64,000 nucleotides of DNA from Arsukibacterium tuosuense (GCA_945872065.1 CAMBYH010000002.1:1-64000); one strand, 5' to 3'; counted from the first letter of the stretch, positions 24,161-34,765 are shown. Made by a program: numbers and translations. Notes: generated by a model from the sequence alone, not told the origin.

Positions 24161-24973
24161 CTACCCGGTTGACAAACCCAGCCACGACAAGGCCAGCGCA
24201 AAGAATGGCATGGCTGCCGTGATGCTATCGATCCGGTCCAGGACCCCTCCATGACCCGGGATCAGCTGGCCACTGTCCTTGGCGCCCACGCTGCGCTTGA
24301 ACATGCTTTCCGTGAGGTCCCCCACTACGGACAAAGCGGCGACTCCAAGCCCAACCGGGACCATGACGCCGGGCGACAGACCGAGCAGCAAGCCACCTGC
24401 CCCGGCAACGACTGCGGCCAGAAGGACCCCACCAATGAGACCCTCCCAGGTCTTTCCAGGGCTTACCTGAGGAGCAAGCTGGACCCGCCCAAAGCGACGG
24501 CCTGCGAAGTAGGCCCCGATATCTGCGGCGAAGATGATGCTCAGGGCCAGTAATGCCAGGGCGGGTCCCTGGGACGGGACACGCAGGATGGCAACCATGG
24601 CCAGCCAGGACGGGACCAGCACCAGCACCCCGGAGACGGCGGCCGCGACCGGCGGTATGGCTGTTGGGTAGCGAAGAATCCAGAGGAGGGCTATGGCCCA
24701 CCACACCAGCGCCGCCCAGAGGAGCAGGGGCAAGCTCACGACTTCAGGAACCAGCCAGCCGGCACCGGCCAGCAGCAGGGCCATGCCGGCGCCACAGGCA
24801 GCTCGGGCGGGGAAGGCGCGCAGCCCGATAAATGCTGCCCATTCGAAAGCGCCCAAGACCATCACCGCCGCAGTAACCCAGACGGCCACCCGGAGGGGCG
24901 CTACGAACAACAGCAGGAGGAGACCTATCAGCAAGGGAATCGCCGTCAATACGCGCTGCGCCAACTGGCTCAT
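24161..24973 (-). CDS. cdsA: Phosphatidate cytidylyltransferase
   Basis: Makes CDP-diacylglycerol from phosphatidate and CTP at the inner membrane. The 270-residue protein is mostly hydrophobic (about eight transmembrane segments) and ends with the CDP-diglyceride synthetase signature: FKRSVGAKDSGQLIPGHGG followed by LDRIDS (about residues 225-250). It is 34 bp downstream of uppS. Confidence 0.97.
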   Translation of the reverse strand: MSQLAQRVLTAIPLLIGLLLLLFVAPLRVAVWVTAAVMVLGAFEWAAFIGLRAFPARAACGAGMALLLAGAGWLVPEVVSLPLLLWAALVWWAIALLWILRYPTAIPPVAAAVSGVLVLVPSWLAMVAILRVPSQGPALALLALSIIFAADIGAYFAGRRFGRVQLAPQVSPGKTWEGLIGGVLLAAVVAGAGGLLLGLSPGVMVPVGLGVAALSVVGDLTESMFKRSVGAKDSGQLIPGHGGVLDRIDSITAAMPFFALALSWLGLSTG

Positions 24974-25007
24974 GGCCTACTGCGACCCCGCTGAAATGGG
25001 AAGACCC

Positions 25008-25757
25008 TCAGTCGGCAACAGCCTCAAGCTGATCACCAGTTCGTCCGAAACGGCGTTGTCGCTGACTGAAAAACTCAAGGGCATCGGCAATCTGGTCCCG
25101 ACCGAAGTCCGGCCACAAGGTATCCGTAAAACAGAGTTCCGTATAGGCAAGATCCCAGAGCAGGAAGTTGCTGACCCGCTGCTCCCCACCCGTCCGGATG
25201 AGCAGATCAGGGGATGGCAGCCCAGCCAAGGCGCGATGGCGGGCAATCAGAGCTTCGTCGATGTCCGCAGGGTCCAGATCCCCGGAACGGACCTTCTGGC
25301 TGATCCGTCGCATGGCCTGAACAATGTCCCACTGGCCGCCGTAGGCCACGGCCAGCACCAGCGTCATGCGGGAATTTCCTGCAGTACGCGCCTCGGCGTC
25401 GGCCATGCGCTTGCGCAGGATAGTCGGGAGACTATCGCGGTTGCCAATAAAGCGCAGCTGTATGCCGTTATCGTGGAGGGTGTCCACTTCGCGCTGGAGC
25501 ACCTCGACAAACAAGCGCATCAGGGCATCCACCTCACTGGGCGGGCGTTTCCAGTTCTCACTGCTGAAAGCAAACAGAGTCAGAACCTTGACGTCGGACT
25601 CCGCGCAGGCCTCAACCACCTGGCGAGCTGATTTAACCCCAGCCCGGTGTCCAGCATGACGGGGCTTACCGTTCGCGGTCGCCCACCGGCCGTTTCCATC
25701 CATGATGATCGCAACGTGGGTAGGCCTGACTGGCCGAACGCTTCCACCGCTGTTCAT
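25008..25757 (-). CDS. uppS: Undecaprenyl diphosphate synthase (cis-prenyltransferase)
   Basis: Extends farnesyl diphosphate with IPP into the undecaprenyl carrier needed for peptidoglycan and exopolysaccharide. The 249-residue product has the pyrophosphate-binding IIMDGNGRWA motif (about 18-27), FAFSSENWKRP, and the C-terminal DLLIRTGGEQRVSNFLLWDLAYTEL signature split across about residues 195-220. It needs IPP, yet no MEP-pathway gene is present around it. Located between frr and cdsA as usual. Confidence 0.97.
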   Translation of the reverse strand: MNSGGSVRPVRPTHVAIIMDGNGRWATANGKPRHAGHRAGVKSARQVVEACAESDVKVLTLFAFSSENWKRPPSEVDALMRLFVEVLQREVDTLHDNGIQLRFIGNRDSLPTILRKRMADAEARTAGNSRMTLVLAVAYGGQWDIVQAMRRISQKVRSGDLDPADIDEALIARHRALAGLPSPDLLIRTGGEQRVSNFLLWDLAYTELCFTDTLWPDFGRDQIADALEFFSQRQRRFGRTGDQLEAVAD

Positions 25758-25792
25758 GAAGCCTCCATCCTTGGTGCTGCGCCAGATAACAA

Positions 25793-26350
25793 CTAGAACT
25801 CCATGACTTCTTTTTGTTTTTCCTCAGAGATTCTGTCGACTTCTGCCACGTACTTGTCGGTGACATCCTGAATCTGCTGAGCACCCTGCCGCTCGAGATC
25901 TTCGTTAATCAACTTTTCTTTCAGCGCTTCCTTCAGGTCAGTCATGGCGTCCCGCCTCACATTACGGATAGCCACACGACCCAATTCGGCCTCCTGCTTG
26001 ACGAGCTTGGCCAGGTCGCGGCGCCGCTCCTCAGTGAGCACGGGCAGGGGCACCCGAATCACGGTACCGGCAGTCACTGGAGTAAACCCGAGATTGGCGC
26101 CCATGATGGCCTTCTCGATGACACCGACCATACCCTTCTCCCAAGGCGTAACCGTAAGGGTCCGGGCATCCTCCACAGAGATATTGGCGGTTTGGGACAG
26201 GGGCACGGTGCTCCCGTAATACTCAACCATCAGATGCTCCAACAGGCTGGGGCTTGCCCTGCCCGTACGGAGTTTACGTAACGCCTGGCCCATTGCTGTG
26301 ACGCATTTGGCCATCCGCTGTTCTGCGTCCTGACGAATTTCGTTGATCAC
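25793..26350 (-). CDS. frr: Ribosome recycling factor
   Basis: Splits post-termination ribosomes together with EF-G. The 185-residue length equals E. coli RRF. Typical blocks are LRTGRASPSLLEHLMVEYYG, NISVEDARTLTVTPWEK and KLVKQEAELGRVAIRNVRRDA. A GTG start (complement of 26348-26350) is used. It lies 17 bp after pyrH, as in the standard rpsB-tsf-pyrH-frr operon. Confidence 0.98.
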   Translation of the reverse strand: MINEIRQDAEQRMAKCVTAMGQALRKLRTGRASPSLLEHLMVEYYGSTVPLSQTANISVEDARTLTVTPWEKGMVGVIEKAIMGANLGFTPVTAGTVIRVPLPVLTEERRRDLAKLVKQEAELGRVAIRNVRRDAMTDLKEALKEKLINEDLERQGAQQIQDVTDKYVAEVDRISEEKQKEVMEF

Positions 26351-26367
26351 AGCCCCTCCGCTCCAGC

Positions 26368-27090
26368 CTAGCCCGTTACCAGCGTGCCGACGTCCTCGCC
26401 CTGGGCGAGCCGGACCAGTTCACCAGCCACCTGCAGGTTGAACACCCGGATGGGCACGCTGTTCTCGCGGCACATCACTACGGCCGTGGTATCCATGACG
26501 TTCAGTTTGTCGTTTATGACGCGATCAAAGGTGAGACGGTCATAGCGCCTGGCCTGGGGATCTTTGTGGGGATCGGCCGTGTAGACACCGTCGACCTTGG
26601 TGCCCTTGGCAAGAATGTCTGCGCCGACTTCGATGGCCCGGAGTGCGGCTGCTGTGTCAGTGGTAAAGAATGGATTACCAGTTCCGGCTGCAAAGATCGT
26701 GACTCTGCCCTTCTCCAGGTGCCGTATGGCCCGCCGGCGGATGTAGTCCTCGCTGACTTCATGAATCTGCAGGGCTGACATCACGCGGGCAAAGGTACCC
26801 ACACGCTCGAGGGCATCCTGCAGGGCAAGCGCGTTGATCACGGTCGCCAGCATACCCATGTGGTCGCCCGTGACGCGGTCCATTCCTGCCCTGGCGAGTC
26901 CCGCGCCACGAAAGATGTTGCCGCCGCCGATGACAATGCCGACCTGGACGCCGAGGGCCCGGACTTCTTTCAACTCTCCGGCGATCCGGGTCAGAACGTC
27001 CGGATCAATACCATAGTCACCTTTGCCCATAAGCGCTTCGCCGCTAAGTTTCAGCAGGATGCGCCGGTAGGTCAGACGTGCATCTTTCAT
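26368..27090 (-). CDS. pyrH: UMP kinase
   Basis: Phosphorylates UMP to UDP; bacterial hexameric amino-acid-kinase fold. From the ATG at 27090 the product is 240 residues (E. coli 241) and begins [22 protein letters not shown]. Further blocks are [35 protein letters not shown]-like and [16 protein letters not shown]-type. The open frame upstream to 27312 crosses the tsf-pyrH hairpins and is not coding. Confidence 0.98.
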   Translation of the reverse strand: MKDARLTYRRILLKLSGEALMGKGDYGIDPDVLTRIAGELKEVRALGVQVGIVIGGGNIFRGAGLARAGMDRVTGDHMGMLATVINALALQDALERVGTFARVMSALQIHEVSEDYIRRRAIRHLEKGRVTIFAAGTGNPFFTTDTAAALRAIEVGADILAKGTKVDGVYTADPHKDPQARRYDRLTFDRVINDKLNVMDTTAVVMCRENSVPIRVFNLQVAGELVRLAQGEDVGTLVTG

Positions 27091-27168
27091 ACAAGAAACC
27101 ACGGGTGACTGGGTTGGTGCCAGCCTTTCAGGTGGGCGAATACTACCGGATTTGCCCGCCACCGCATC

Positions 27169-27223
27169 GTCTCCCTTGGGGAGACCCGGACCTGGTGATC
27201 GGGGTCCGGGAACACCCCGGACC
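27169..27223 (-). terminator. Tandem hairpins between tsf and pyrH
   Basis: Two perfect inverted repeats follow the tsf stop codon. The first is GGTCCGGG (27203-27210) with CCCGGACC (27216-27223), loop 5 nt, starting 4 nt past the stop. The second is GTCTCCC (27169-27175) with GGGAGAC (27179-27185), loop 3 nt. Neither is followed by a U tract, so they may be partial attenuators or 3'-end stabilisers rather than full terminators, separating rpsB-tsf from pyrH-frr expression. Confidence 0.45.
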
Positions 27224-27226
27224 GAC

Positions 27227-28105
27227 TCACCCCTGAGAATGCATCGCTGCGACAGCCTCGGCGATGTTCTCGGTCTTCTTCTCGATACCTTCGCCGACCT
27301 CAAGCCGCACAAACCGGTGGACGCGGGCGCCCCGGTCCTTCAGCAGCTTGCCTATGGACATGTCCGGGTCCTTAACGAACGGCTGACCAACCAGCGCAAC
27401 TTCATTCAGGTACTTGCGCAAGCGGCCCTCCACCATCTTTGCGACGATCTCTGGTGGCTTACCTTCCCCGGCGGCCTGCTCAGTGAGAATACGACGCTCA
27501 CTCGCTCGCAGAGACTCCGGCACTTCATCCGGAGACAGGTAGCGGGGATTGCTGGCCGCAATATGCATTGCAAGGTCCTTGCCCAGATCTCCATCGGCGC
27601 CCTCTACGTCCACCAGGACCCCGATCCGGGTGCCATGGAAGTAGCCACTCAGCTTGCCGACCGGACGAACGTATTCAAACCTGCGCACACTGATGTTTTC
27701 GCCAACCTTGGCCACGAGATCGAGCCTGGCATTCTCCAGGGTCTGGCCGTCGGGAAGCTGCAGGCCCATAAGGGCGGCCACGCTGTCGGGTTGCCGGGCA
27801 GCAGCAAGCTGCGTGGCGGCCTGGGCGAAGCGCTGGAAGTTCTCATCCTTGGCCACAAAGTCAGTTTCGCAATTGACTTCGAGGATGACCGTAACGTCCT
27901 TGCCGGGGCTCGCAGCCATGAGAATCTGACCCTCAGCGGCGATACGACCAGCCTTCTTCTCGGCCTTGGCCTGGCCGCGAGTCCGCAACAGTTCCAGAGC
28001 GGCTTCGATGTCACCGCCCGAATCCACCAGGGCCTTCTTGCACTCCATCATGCCGGCACCGGTCCGGTCACGGAGGTCCTTGACGAGGTTTGCTGCTATC
28101 GCCAT
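27227..28105 (-). CDS. tsf: Elongation factor Ts
   Basis: Guanine nucleotide exchange factor for EF-Tu. From the ATG at 28105 the product is 292 residues and begins [20 protein letters not shown] with the N-terminal UBA-like domain, followed by the core with [10 protein letters not shown]. Length is slightly above E. coli (283). It lies 13 bp after rpsB. The frame extending upstream to 28333 is a shadow of the rpsB 3' end. Confidence 0.98.
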   Translation of the reverse strand: MAIAANLVKDLRDRTGAGMMECKKALVDSGGDIEAALELLRTRGQAKAEKKAGRIAAEGQILMAASPGKDVTVILEVNCETDFVAKDENFQRFAQAATQLAAARQPDSVAALMGLQLPDGQTLENARLDLVAKVGENISVRRFEYVRPVGKLSGYFHGTRIGVLVDVEGADGDLGKDLAMHIAASNPRYLSPDEVPESLRASERRILTEQAAGEGKPPEIVAKMVEGRLRKYLNEVALVGQPFVKDPDMSIGKLLKDRGARVHRFVRLEVGEGIEKKTENIAEAVAAMHSQG

Positions 28106-28118
28106 GTGCGTCTCCCGT

Positions 28119-29039
28119 TCAGGCGCCAGAGGTGCCGGCGGGGTCAGCCACGTCGGCATCGCCAGCAGGCGCCTCAGTGTCGGACCCGGCACCAGCTGCG
28201 CCCTTGGCAGCACGTGCTCGGGCGGGAACAGCAGCAGCCGCCGGCTTACGCGGGGGACGCTTGGCCGCTGCGGGCCGCCGGCCCTCCGGGGAGGACTTCG
28301 GCCGGCCTTCAGCATCCAGCTCGACGAAGTCATCTTCGCCCATGGGGATCGCCGGAATGGATGCCTGACCCTCGATTACGGCATCGGCGACGGCCATTGC
28401 GTAGAGCTCAGCCGCCCGCATCGCGTCATCATTGCCGGGCACCATGTACTGCACGCCGTCGGGCGACGAGTTGGTATCCACGATACCGATAACAGGAATA
28501 CCCAGCTTGTTGGCCTCATGCACGGCAATCTTTTCGTGGCCAACATCAATCACGAAGATAGCGTCAGGCAAAGCAGCCATGGACTTAACTCCACCAAGGC
28601 TGCGCTCCAGCTTCTCGCGCTCCCGGCGTCGGTCCAGAACTTCCTTCTTGGTCAGTTTGCCGAAGCGGCCGTCCTGCTCCATCGCGTCGAGGTCTTCAAG
28701 CCGCTTGATGGACTGCTTGACTGTCTTGAAGTTGGTCAGCGTGCCGCCGAGCCAGCGGTGGGTAACATGGGGCATGCCGCAGCGCGCGGCCTGGGCCTTC
28801 ACGGAGTCCTGGGCGGACCGCTTAGTCCCCACGAACAGGATACGGCCACCATCCGCCGCGAGTGACCGGATAAAGGCGGTCGCCTTGCGGAACAGCGGAA
28901 CCGTGTGCTCCAGGTTGATGATGTGGATGTTATTCCGGGCACCAAAGATGTAGGGACTCATCTTGGGGTTCCAGTACCGGGTCTGGTGGCCAAAATGCAC
29001 ACCGGCCTCCAGCATCTGGCGCATGCTTACGTCAGTCAT
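28119..29039 (-). CDS. rpsB: 30S ribosomal protein S2 with long C-terminal tail
   Basis: Small-subunit ribosomal protein. The ATG at 29039 is preceded by a strong AAAGGAG. Residues 1-240 are standard S2 ([40 protein letters not shown]). The protein continues to residue 306 with an unusual low-complexity tail: a basic Ala/Pro/Arg/Lys stretch (about 246-280) then an acidic Ala/Gly/Asp stretch (281-306). E. coli S2 is 241 residues. The tail is in frame and ends 13 bp before tsf, so it is real coding sequence rather than a readthrough of a missing stop, though I cannot test its function. Confidence 0.97.
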   Translation of the reverse strand: MTDVSMRQMLEAGVHFGHQTRYWNPKMSPYIFGARNNIHIINLEHTVPLFRKATAFIRSLAADGGRILFVGTKRSAQDSVKAQAARCGMPHVTHRWLGGTLTNFKTVKQSIKRLEDLDAMEQDGRFGKLTKKEVLDRRREREKLERSLGGVKSMAALPDAIFVIDVGHEKIAVHEANKLGIPVIGIVDTNSSPDGVQYMVPGNDDAMRAAELYAMAVADAVIEGQASIPAIPMGEDDFVELDAEGRPKSSPEGRRPAAAKRPPRKPAAAAVPARARAAKGAAGAGSDTEAPAGDADVADPAGTSGA

Positions 29040-29092
29040 GGGATCTCCTTTGAGGATCGAGCCTCGTATCGGGTTAGGGCCGCCGCGGTCCC

Positions 29093-29139
29093 CATCTGGC
29101 AACCGACCCCCGAAACGGAAGAAGGCACCCAGCCAGATG
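29093..29139 (-). promoter_or_regulatory. Inverted repeat in the rpsB 5' leader (candidate S2 autoregulatory element)
   Basis: The presumed rpsB leader (about 135 nt) contains CATCTGGC and GCCAGATG 8-base arms (29132-29139 and 29093-29100) around a 31 nt loop. S2 is known to repress its own operon through the leader in gammaproteobacteria; that this stem is the target is inference from position only. Confidence 0.4.
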
Positions 29140-29181
29140 TGACGGAACGCGTGTGGATTTCGTTGCCTCTAGGGCGCGCGC

Positions 29182-29210
29182 TTTATACCATACGGGGTTG
29201 AGGGTCACAA
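29182..29210 (-). promoter_or_regulatory. Sigma-70 promoter for the rpsB operon
   Basis: On the minus strand TTGTGA (29205-29210) and TATAAA (29182-29187) are separated by exactly 17 bp and followed by a GCGCGCG discriminator. A G+C-rich discriminator is typical of stringently controlled ribosomal promoters. Transcription would start near 29175, giving a leader of about 135 nt. Confidence 0.7.
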
Positions 29211-29270
29211 CGGAGACCCGTCCCCCCGGGGCCCGCTGGAAACAGCCCGCGGGCCGGCATCAGGTTACGG

Positions 29271-30038
29271 ATGAGCATAACGATCAAGAGCCCGGCCGAG
29301 CAGGACGCGATGCGGGAAGCCGGGCGCCTGACCGCCGCCGTGCTGGACATGATAGGCCCTTACATCCAGCCGGGGGTGACCACCGACGAACTGAACCAGA
29401 TCTGCCACGACTACATCGTGGACGTCCAGCAGGCCATCCCCGCCCCCCTGAACTACCGGGGATTCCCGAAGTCCATCTGCACGTCGGTGAATCACGTTGT
29501 CTGCCATGGCATTCCCAGCGCCAAGACACTCCGGCTGGGAGACCTGATCAACGTGGACATCACCGTGATCAAGGACGGCTTCCATGGGGATAGCAGCCGA
29601 ATGTTCTCAGTGGGCAAGGCCACGATTCAGGGCGAGCGCGTGGTGCGCGTGAGCCGTGAGGCGCTCTGGCTGGGTATCGCCCAGGCACGCCCTGGAAATC
29701 GCCTCGGTGACATCGGCCACGCAATCCAGCAGTACGTGGAGGCTCAGGGCTTCAGCGTCGTCCGGGAGTACTGCGGTCACGGCATCGGCAGAATCTTTCA
29801 CGAGGATCCCCAGGTACTGCACTACGGGGAACCCGGGACGGGGTTGGAGTTACGGGAAGGACTCACCTTCACCATCGAACCAATGGTGAATGTAGGCAAG
29901 CGTCACGTTCGCCTGCTACCCGATGGCTGGACGGTGGTGACCCGCGATCACTCGCTGTCAGCCCAGTGGGAACACACCATCCTGATCACCAGGGACGGCT
30001 GCGAGGTACTGACCCTGGGCGCTGACGAACGAACATGA
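29271..30038 (+). CDS. map: Type I methionine aminopeptidase
   Basis: Removes the initiator methionine from new proteins. The 255-residue product has the five metal ligands in the expected blocks: INVDITVIKDGFHGDSSRMF, then GHGIGRIFHEDP, then FTIEPMVNVG and a final Glu in SAQWEHTILIT. Length matches bacterial type Ia enzymes. It is divergent from rpsB, as in E. coli, and overlaps glnD by 4 nt. Confidence 0.98.
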   Translation: MSITIKSPAEQDAMREAGRLTAAVLDMIGPYIQPGVTTDELNQICHDYIVDVQQAIPAPLNYRGFPKSICTSVNHVVCHGIPSAKTLRLGDLINVDITVIKDGFHGDSSRMFSVGKATIQGERVVRVSREALWLGIAQARPGNRLGDIGHAIQQYVEAQGFSVVREYCGHGIGRIFHEDPQVLHYGEPGTGLELREGLTFTIEPMVNVGKRHVRLLPDGWTVVTRDHSLSAQWEHTILITRDGCEVLTLGADERT

Positions 30039-32752
30039 ATGCGGTAATCAGTCCGGCACTCACCCTTTCGGATGAGGCCAGAGAACTCGCCGCGAGCGTG
30101 CTCCAGCAGGACGGCACCACCTTTGATTGGGCAGCAGTGCGCCGCCTGCTGCAGACAGCCGGTGACGCAGTGCCGGCCATGAAGTCCGGACTGAGCGCCG
30201 GTAACGCGGCCCTCAAGCAACGCTTTCTGGCTGGCGAGTCTGCCGGACGACTGGTCGCCGACCGGGCGGCGCTGATGGACCTTGTGGTGTGTGAGGCCTG
30301 GAGGCGCGCGGCAGGTACCGAACATGCCGAATGCTCTCTAGTGGCGGTGGGCGGCTATGGCCGTGGTGAACTGCACCCCTACTCTGACGTGGATCTGCTG
30401 GTCCTTACACCAAGCCGACCGGTCCCGCTGTCCCCCGACAGCCTCTCGGCTTTCCTGACGCTGCTCTGGGACGCCGGAATCGAGATCCGCCACAGTGTCC
30501 GGAGCGCTGTCGAGTGCGGCCAGGATGCGGGCGAAGATCTGACCGTCGTTACTACCCTCATGGAAGCCCGACTGCTGCTGGGTCCGGAGGAACTCCTGTG
30601 GGAGATGCAGGCTGCGATCGCCCCCGGAAAGATCTGGCCATCGCGGCCCTTCTTTGAAGGGAAGATCCGCGAGCAGCAAGGCCGCCACCACCGCTACGAC
30701 GACTCCGCCTACAACCTGGAACCTGATGTGAAAGGCAGTCCGGGCGGCCTGAGGGACATTCAGACCATCAGCTGGGTCGCGCTTCGGGAGTACGGCCGGG
30801 GCGACCTGGAGTACCTGGTCAGCCGCGGCTTCCTGAGCCCTCCCGAACTACGACTCCTCCTCCAGGGCCGCGAATTCCTGTGGCGGATTCGTTTTGCCCT
30901 GCACCTCCTCACCGGACGCCATGAGGATCGGCTGCTCTTCGACCACCAGAGCCGGATTGCCCAGCTATTCGGCTACCAGGACGCTTCCTACATGCTCGCG
31001 GTCGAGCAGTTCATGCAGCGCTACTACCGCACCGTCATGGACCTTAGTCGCCTGAACGAGATGCTGCTGCAGCAGTTCCAGGAGGCAATCCTCAACGACC
31101 CCAATGCAGAAGTGGAGCCGCTGAACGAACACTTCAGCGTGCATAACGGCTTCCTGCAGGTGGCTGACGATGGCGCCTTCGACCGTGCGCCCTCCGCGCT
31201 CCTTGAGTTGTTCCTCCTGCTGCAACAGCGACCGGAACTCAAAGGCGTCAGTGCAGCCACGATCTCCCTGATTCGTCGCAGCCTCAACCTTATCGACGAC
31301 GAATTTCGCCAGGACCCGAGAAACCATCGCCTGTTTCTGCAAATCCTCCGGGCCAAGGAAGGCGTTACCCACGAACTCCGGCGGATGAATCGCTACGGGG
31401 TTCTTGGCTGCTACGTGCCAGCCTTTGGCCGCATTGTCGGCCGCATGCAGTACGACCTCTTCCACGCCTACACCGTGGACGAACACACTCTTTTTGTGGT
31501 CAGCAATCTCCGGCGCTTTGCGCTGGACCGGTACAACCACGAGTTTCCCCGCTGCTCGGAAATCATGCAGGGCCTGCCGACGCCGGAACTGGCCTATCTC
31601 GCCGGGCTTTTCCACGACATTGCCAAGGGTCGCGGGGGCGACCACTCCGAACTCGGCGCCCTGGATGCCGAATCATTCGTCCTTGAACATGGGATGAGCC
31701 GCTACGACGCGCGCCTGGTGGCATGGCTGGTGCGCAAGCACCTGCTGCTTTCCCTGACCGCCCAGAAGCGTGACATCAGTGACCCTGCCGTCATCCGCGA
31801 GTTTGCCAGCCAGATTGGCGACGAAGTCCATCTGGACTACCTCTACCTCCTCACTGTGGCGGACGTGCGGGGCACTAACCCGAAGCTCTGGAATTCCTGG
31901 AAGGCCCAGCTCTTCGCCGAACTCTACAATCAGGCCAAGCGGGCCCTCCGGCGGGGCCTTGAGAAGCCAATAGACAGAGACGAACTCATCAGCGAGCGCA
32001 AGATAGCGGCCCGCACCCTGCCGGACCTGGCTGGCGTCCCGGAATTCCGGATCGACGCACTGTGGTCTGAACTGGGTGACGACTACTTTCTCCGCTGCCG
32101 GCCAGAGGAGATTGCCTGGCACACCCGACTGCTGGCAGCGCGGGAAGATGAGGGACGACGGGTACTTGTCGGGGTACAGGACGATGAGTCCGGTGCTGGA
32201 ACCTCGGTTGTTGTGTACGCCCCGCAGGACAGATCGACCTTTGCGACGGCCACAGCCGTGCTCGACGAACTCGGCCTGAACATCGCTGATGCCCGCATTA
32301 TTCGGCTTGGCAATGGCTTCAGCCTTTCCACCTATGTAGTGCTGGAGAGTGGGGGCGAGCAGGCGCGGGACGAAGACCGCCGCGAGCAGATACTGCGTCG
32401 CCTGGAGCAGGCCGTCACCGCTGGCGAGGACAAGGCACTGCGGGTCACCCGTCGCCCTCCGCGCCAGGTCCGGATGTTTTCCACACCGACGCACGTGGGC
32501 TTCGCGACGGATGAAACCAACGATCGGACAGTGATGGAGATCGTTGCGGGCGATCGTCCCGGACTGCTCTGTCAGGTCGGACAGGTCTTGCGTAGTCACC
32601 GCGTCGGAATTCAGGCAGCGAAGATCCTGACTGTCGGGGAACGCGCCGAGGATGTCTTCTATGTGACCGATACCGCCGGCGCACCGCTAACGCCGGAAGC
32701 CTGCGAGGTTCTGAAGCAGGCCGTTACTCAGGCGCTGGACAGCGCTGCCTGA
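30035..32752 (+). CDS. glnD: [Protein-PII] uridylyltransferase / uridylyl-removing enzyme
   Basis: Nitrogen sensor that modifies PII. The 905-residue protein has the nucleotidyltransferase motif [17 protein letters not shown] with metal ligands at about Asp118 and Asp120, a central HD hydrolase domain ([17 protein letters not shown]), and two C-terminal ACT domains (about 720-800 and 835-905) for glutamine sensing. Full-length domain order is intact. The start overlaps the map stop by 4 nt. Confidence 0.97.
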   Translation: MNAVISPALTLSDEARELAASVLQQDGTTFDWAAVRRLLQTAGDAVPAMKSGLSAGNAALKQRFLAGESAGRLVADRAALMDLVVCEAWRRAAGTEHAECSLVAVGGYGRGELHPYSDVDLLVLTPSRPVPLSPDSLSAFLTLLWDAGIEIRHSVRSAVECGQDAGEDLTVVTTLMEARLLLGPEELLWEMQAAIAPGKIWPSRPFFEGKIREQQGRHHRYDDSAYNLEPDVKGSPGGLRDIQTISWVALREYGRGDLEYLVSRGFLSPPELRLLLQGREFLWRIRFALHLLTGRHEDRLLFDHQSRIAQLFGYQDASYMLAVEQFMQRYYRTVMDLSRLNEMLLQQFQEAILNDPNAEVEPLNEHFSVHNGFLQVADDGAFDRAPSALLELFLLLQQRPELKGVSAATISLIRRSLNLIDDEFRQDPRNHRLFLQILRAKEGVTHELRRMNRYGVLGCYVPAFGRIVGRMQYDLFHAYTVDEHTLFVVSNLRRFALDRYNHEFPRCSEIMQGLPTPELAYLAGLFHDIAKGRGGDHSELGALDAESFVLEHGMSRYDARLVAWLVRKHLLLSLTAQKRDISDPAVIREFASQIGDEVHLDYLYLLTVADVRGTNPKLWNSWKAQLFAELYNQAKRALRRGLEKPIDRDELISERKIAARTLPDLAGVPEFRIDALWSELGDDYFLRCRPEEIAWHTRLLAAREDEGRRVLVGVQDDESGAGTSVVVYAPQDRSTFATATAVLDELGLNIADARIIRLGNGFSLSTYVVLESGGEQARDEDRREQILRRLEQAVTAGEDKALRVTRRPPRQVRMFSTPTHVGFATDETNDRTVMEIVAGDRPGLLCQVGQVLRSHRVGIQAAKILTVGERAEDVFYVTDTAGAPLTPEACEVLKQAVTQALDSAA

Positions 32753-32793
32753 GTGCAGGGGCCATTTGCACCGACTTACACCGGACATCATCT

Positions 32794-33621
32794 GTGAACC
32801 AATCCGCCAGCCAGACCATTATCGAAGCAGCATTTGAACAGCGATCCTCGCTGGATCTCCCGTCGGCCAGCCCCGAACTGCGGGCAGCAGTCTCGATGGC
32901 CATCGGGTTGCTGGACACGGGCAAGGCGCGTGTCGCCGAGAAGACCCACGAGGGATGGGTGGTCAATCAGTGGCTGAAGAAAGCAGTGCTTCTGCATTTC
33001 GGCATCGAGCGAAGCATGCGGATGCCCGCCGGGCTCACTGACTACTACGACAAGCTTCCCCTGAAGTACCAGGACTGGACTGCGGAAAAATTCGCGAGCG
33101 CCGGCACGCGGGTCGTACCGGGCGCTATCGTCCGGCATGGCGCTTACGTCGCCAGCAGCGTAGTACTGATGCCCTCCTTCGTGAACATCGGTGCCTACGT
33201 GGACAGCGGCACGATGGTGGACACCTGGGCTACGGTTGGCAGCTGCGCCCAGATCGGGCGGAACGTTCATCTTTCCGGCGGTGTCGGCATAGGCGGCGTC
33301 CTTGAGCCAGTCCAGGCCGGACCCACCATCATTGAGGACAACTGCTTCATCGGCGCACGCTCGGAGATCGTCGAAGGCGTGGTCGTCGAGGAAGGCGCCG
33401 TGATCTCCATGGGCGTGTTCATTGGCCAGAGCACGCGCATTTATGATCGCGCCAGGGACGAGGTGCTCTATGGGCGGGTACCCGCTGGTGCTGTAGTCGT
33501 TTCAGGCACCCTCCCCTCTGACAGCGGCCGTTGCCAGCTCTACTGTGCTGTCATCGTCAAACGGGTGGATGCAAAGACCCGGGCCAAGGTGTCCCTGAAC
33601 GAACTTCTGCGTAGCGACTGA
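32794..33621 (+). CDS. dapD: 2,3,4,5-tetrahydropyridine-2,6-dicarboxylate N-succinyltransferase
   Basis: Succinylase-branch step of diaminopimelate/lysine synthesis. The 275-residue product (E. coli 274) has an N-terminal helical domain and a left-handed beta-helix ([29 protein letters not shown]). GTG is the start. It is followed 16 bp later by dapE, so two steps of one pathway are adjacent, as in Pseudomonas and relatives. Confidence 0.98.
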   Translation: MNQSASQTIIEAAFEQRSSLDLPSASPELRAAVSMAIGLLDTGKARVAEKTHEGWVVNQWLKKAVLLHFGIERSMRMPAGLTDYYDKLPLKYQDWTAEKFASAGTRVVPGAIVRHGAYVASSVVLMPSFVNIGAYVDSGTMVDTWATVGSCAQIGRNVHLSGGVGIGGVLEPVQAGPTIIEDNCFIGARSEIVEGVVVEEGAVISMGVFIGQSTRIYDRARDEVLYGRVPAGAVVVSGTLPSDSGRCQLYCAVIVKRVDAKTRAKVSLNELLRSD

Positions 33622-33637
33622 GGCCAGCGGACTAGTT

Positions 33638-34765
33638 ATGGAAGAAACTCTTGCCTTTACCTGTGATCTGATTCAACGGCCATCGGTCACCCCCGATGAC
33701 GCCGGGTGCCAGGAACTGCTCGCCGTCCGCCTCCGTGCGGCCGGGTTTACCGTGGAAGTACACCAGTTCGGAGAGGTGACAAATCTCTGGGCCCGGCGCG
33801 GCACCTCGGCCCCAGTCCTCTGTTTCGCCGGTCATACCGATGTCGTCCCCGAGGGATCCCGGGAGGAGTGGCAGTCAGATCCCTTCGTGCCGGAAGTACG
33901 GAATGGCAAGCTCTACGGTCGCGGAGCGGCCGACATGAAAGCCGGCCTCGCAGCGATGGTGGATGCCGCAACCGGCTTTGTGGCAGCCCGTCCTGATCAC
34001 CGAGGCTCCATTGCCTTCCTGATCACCAGTGACGAAGAAGGGAAAGCCCAGGACGGCACCAAACGGATGATGCAGGTCCTCGAGGAGCGGGGGGAGCGAC
34101 TGGACTGGTGCGTCATTGGCGAACCCTCATCGGAGAAGAGACTGGGCGACACCATACGAATCGGACGTCGGGGATCGCTCAGCGGCACCCTGACAGTTCA
34201 CGGCCTCGCCGGCCATGTGGCCTATCCCCAGCTGGCACGCAATCCTATCCGGGCCTTTGCGCCAGTGCTGACCGCGCTCTATAGCCAGCCTTTGGACGAC
34301 GGCAACGAATCCTTTCCGCCCTCAAGCTTCCAGATGGTCAGACTCGAAAGCAACGGCGACGCCGTCAACGTAACTCCGGGATCTCTATCCGCACGTTTCA
34401 ATATTCGCTACTCAACTGTCTGGACTCACCTCCAGCTCCGCAGTCATGTTGAGTCGGTATTGCAGGACCACAAGCTCGACTACACGCTGGTGTGGCACCT
34501 CTCCGGCGAACCCTTCCTCACCCCTCCAGGGAAATTGATCGACACCGTGGCTGCCGCGGTCACGAAGTTGACCGGTGTCGTGCCCGTGCTCTCTACCGGC
34601 GGGGGGACATCGGACGGGCGTTTCATCGCCCCGAGCGGTACCCACGTTGTGGAGTTTGGGGCGGTGAACGCCACCATTCACAAACCCAACGAAGAGATCA
34701 CGGTCACGGATATCGTGGTCATGCGGGACATCTACCGGGACATACTCGACCGGCTGCTAGGCTGA
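33638..34765 (+). CDS. dapE: Succinyl-diaminopimelate desuccinylase
   Basis: Zinc hydrolase of the same pathway as DapD. The 375-residue M20-family protein has the metal and catalytic motifs CFAGHTDVVPEG, GRGAADMKAGLAAMV and ITSDEEGKAQDGT, the dimerisation domain with GLAGHVAYPQLARNPI, and the final metal His region FGAVNATIHKPNE. It overlaps the convergent dsbB by 9 bp at the 3' end. Confidence 0.98.
   Translation: MEETLAFTCDLIQRPSVTPDDAGCQELLAVRLRAAGFTVEVHQFGEVTNLWARRGTSAPVLCFAGHTDVVPEGSREEWQSDPFVPEVRNGKLYGRGAADMKAGLAAMVDAATGFVAARPDHRGSIAFLITSDEEGKAQDGTKRMMQVLEERGERLDWCVIGEPSSEKRLGDTIRIGRRGSLSGTLTVHGLAGHVAYPQLARNPIRAFAPVLTALYSQPLDDGNESFPPSSFQMVRLESNGDAVNVTPGSLSARFNIRYSTVWTHLQLRSHVESVLQDHKLDYTLVWHLSGEPFLTPPGKLIDTVAAAVTKLTGVVPVLSTGGGTSDGRFIAPSGTHVVEFGAVNATIHKPNEEITVTDIVVMRDIYRDILDRLLG

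Noticed and set aside
27152-28492. 446-codon plus-strand frame opposite tsf and rpsB
   Set aside because: Shadow of two ribosome-associated genes in G+C-rich DNA; it spans hairpins between tsf and pyrH and has no domain.
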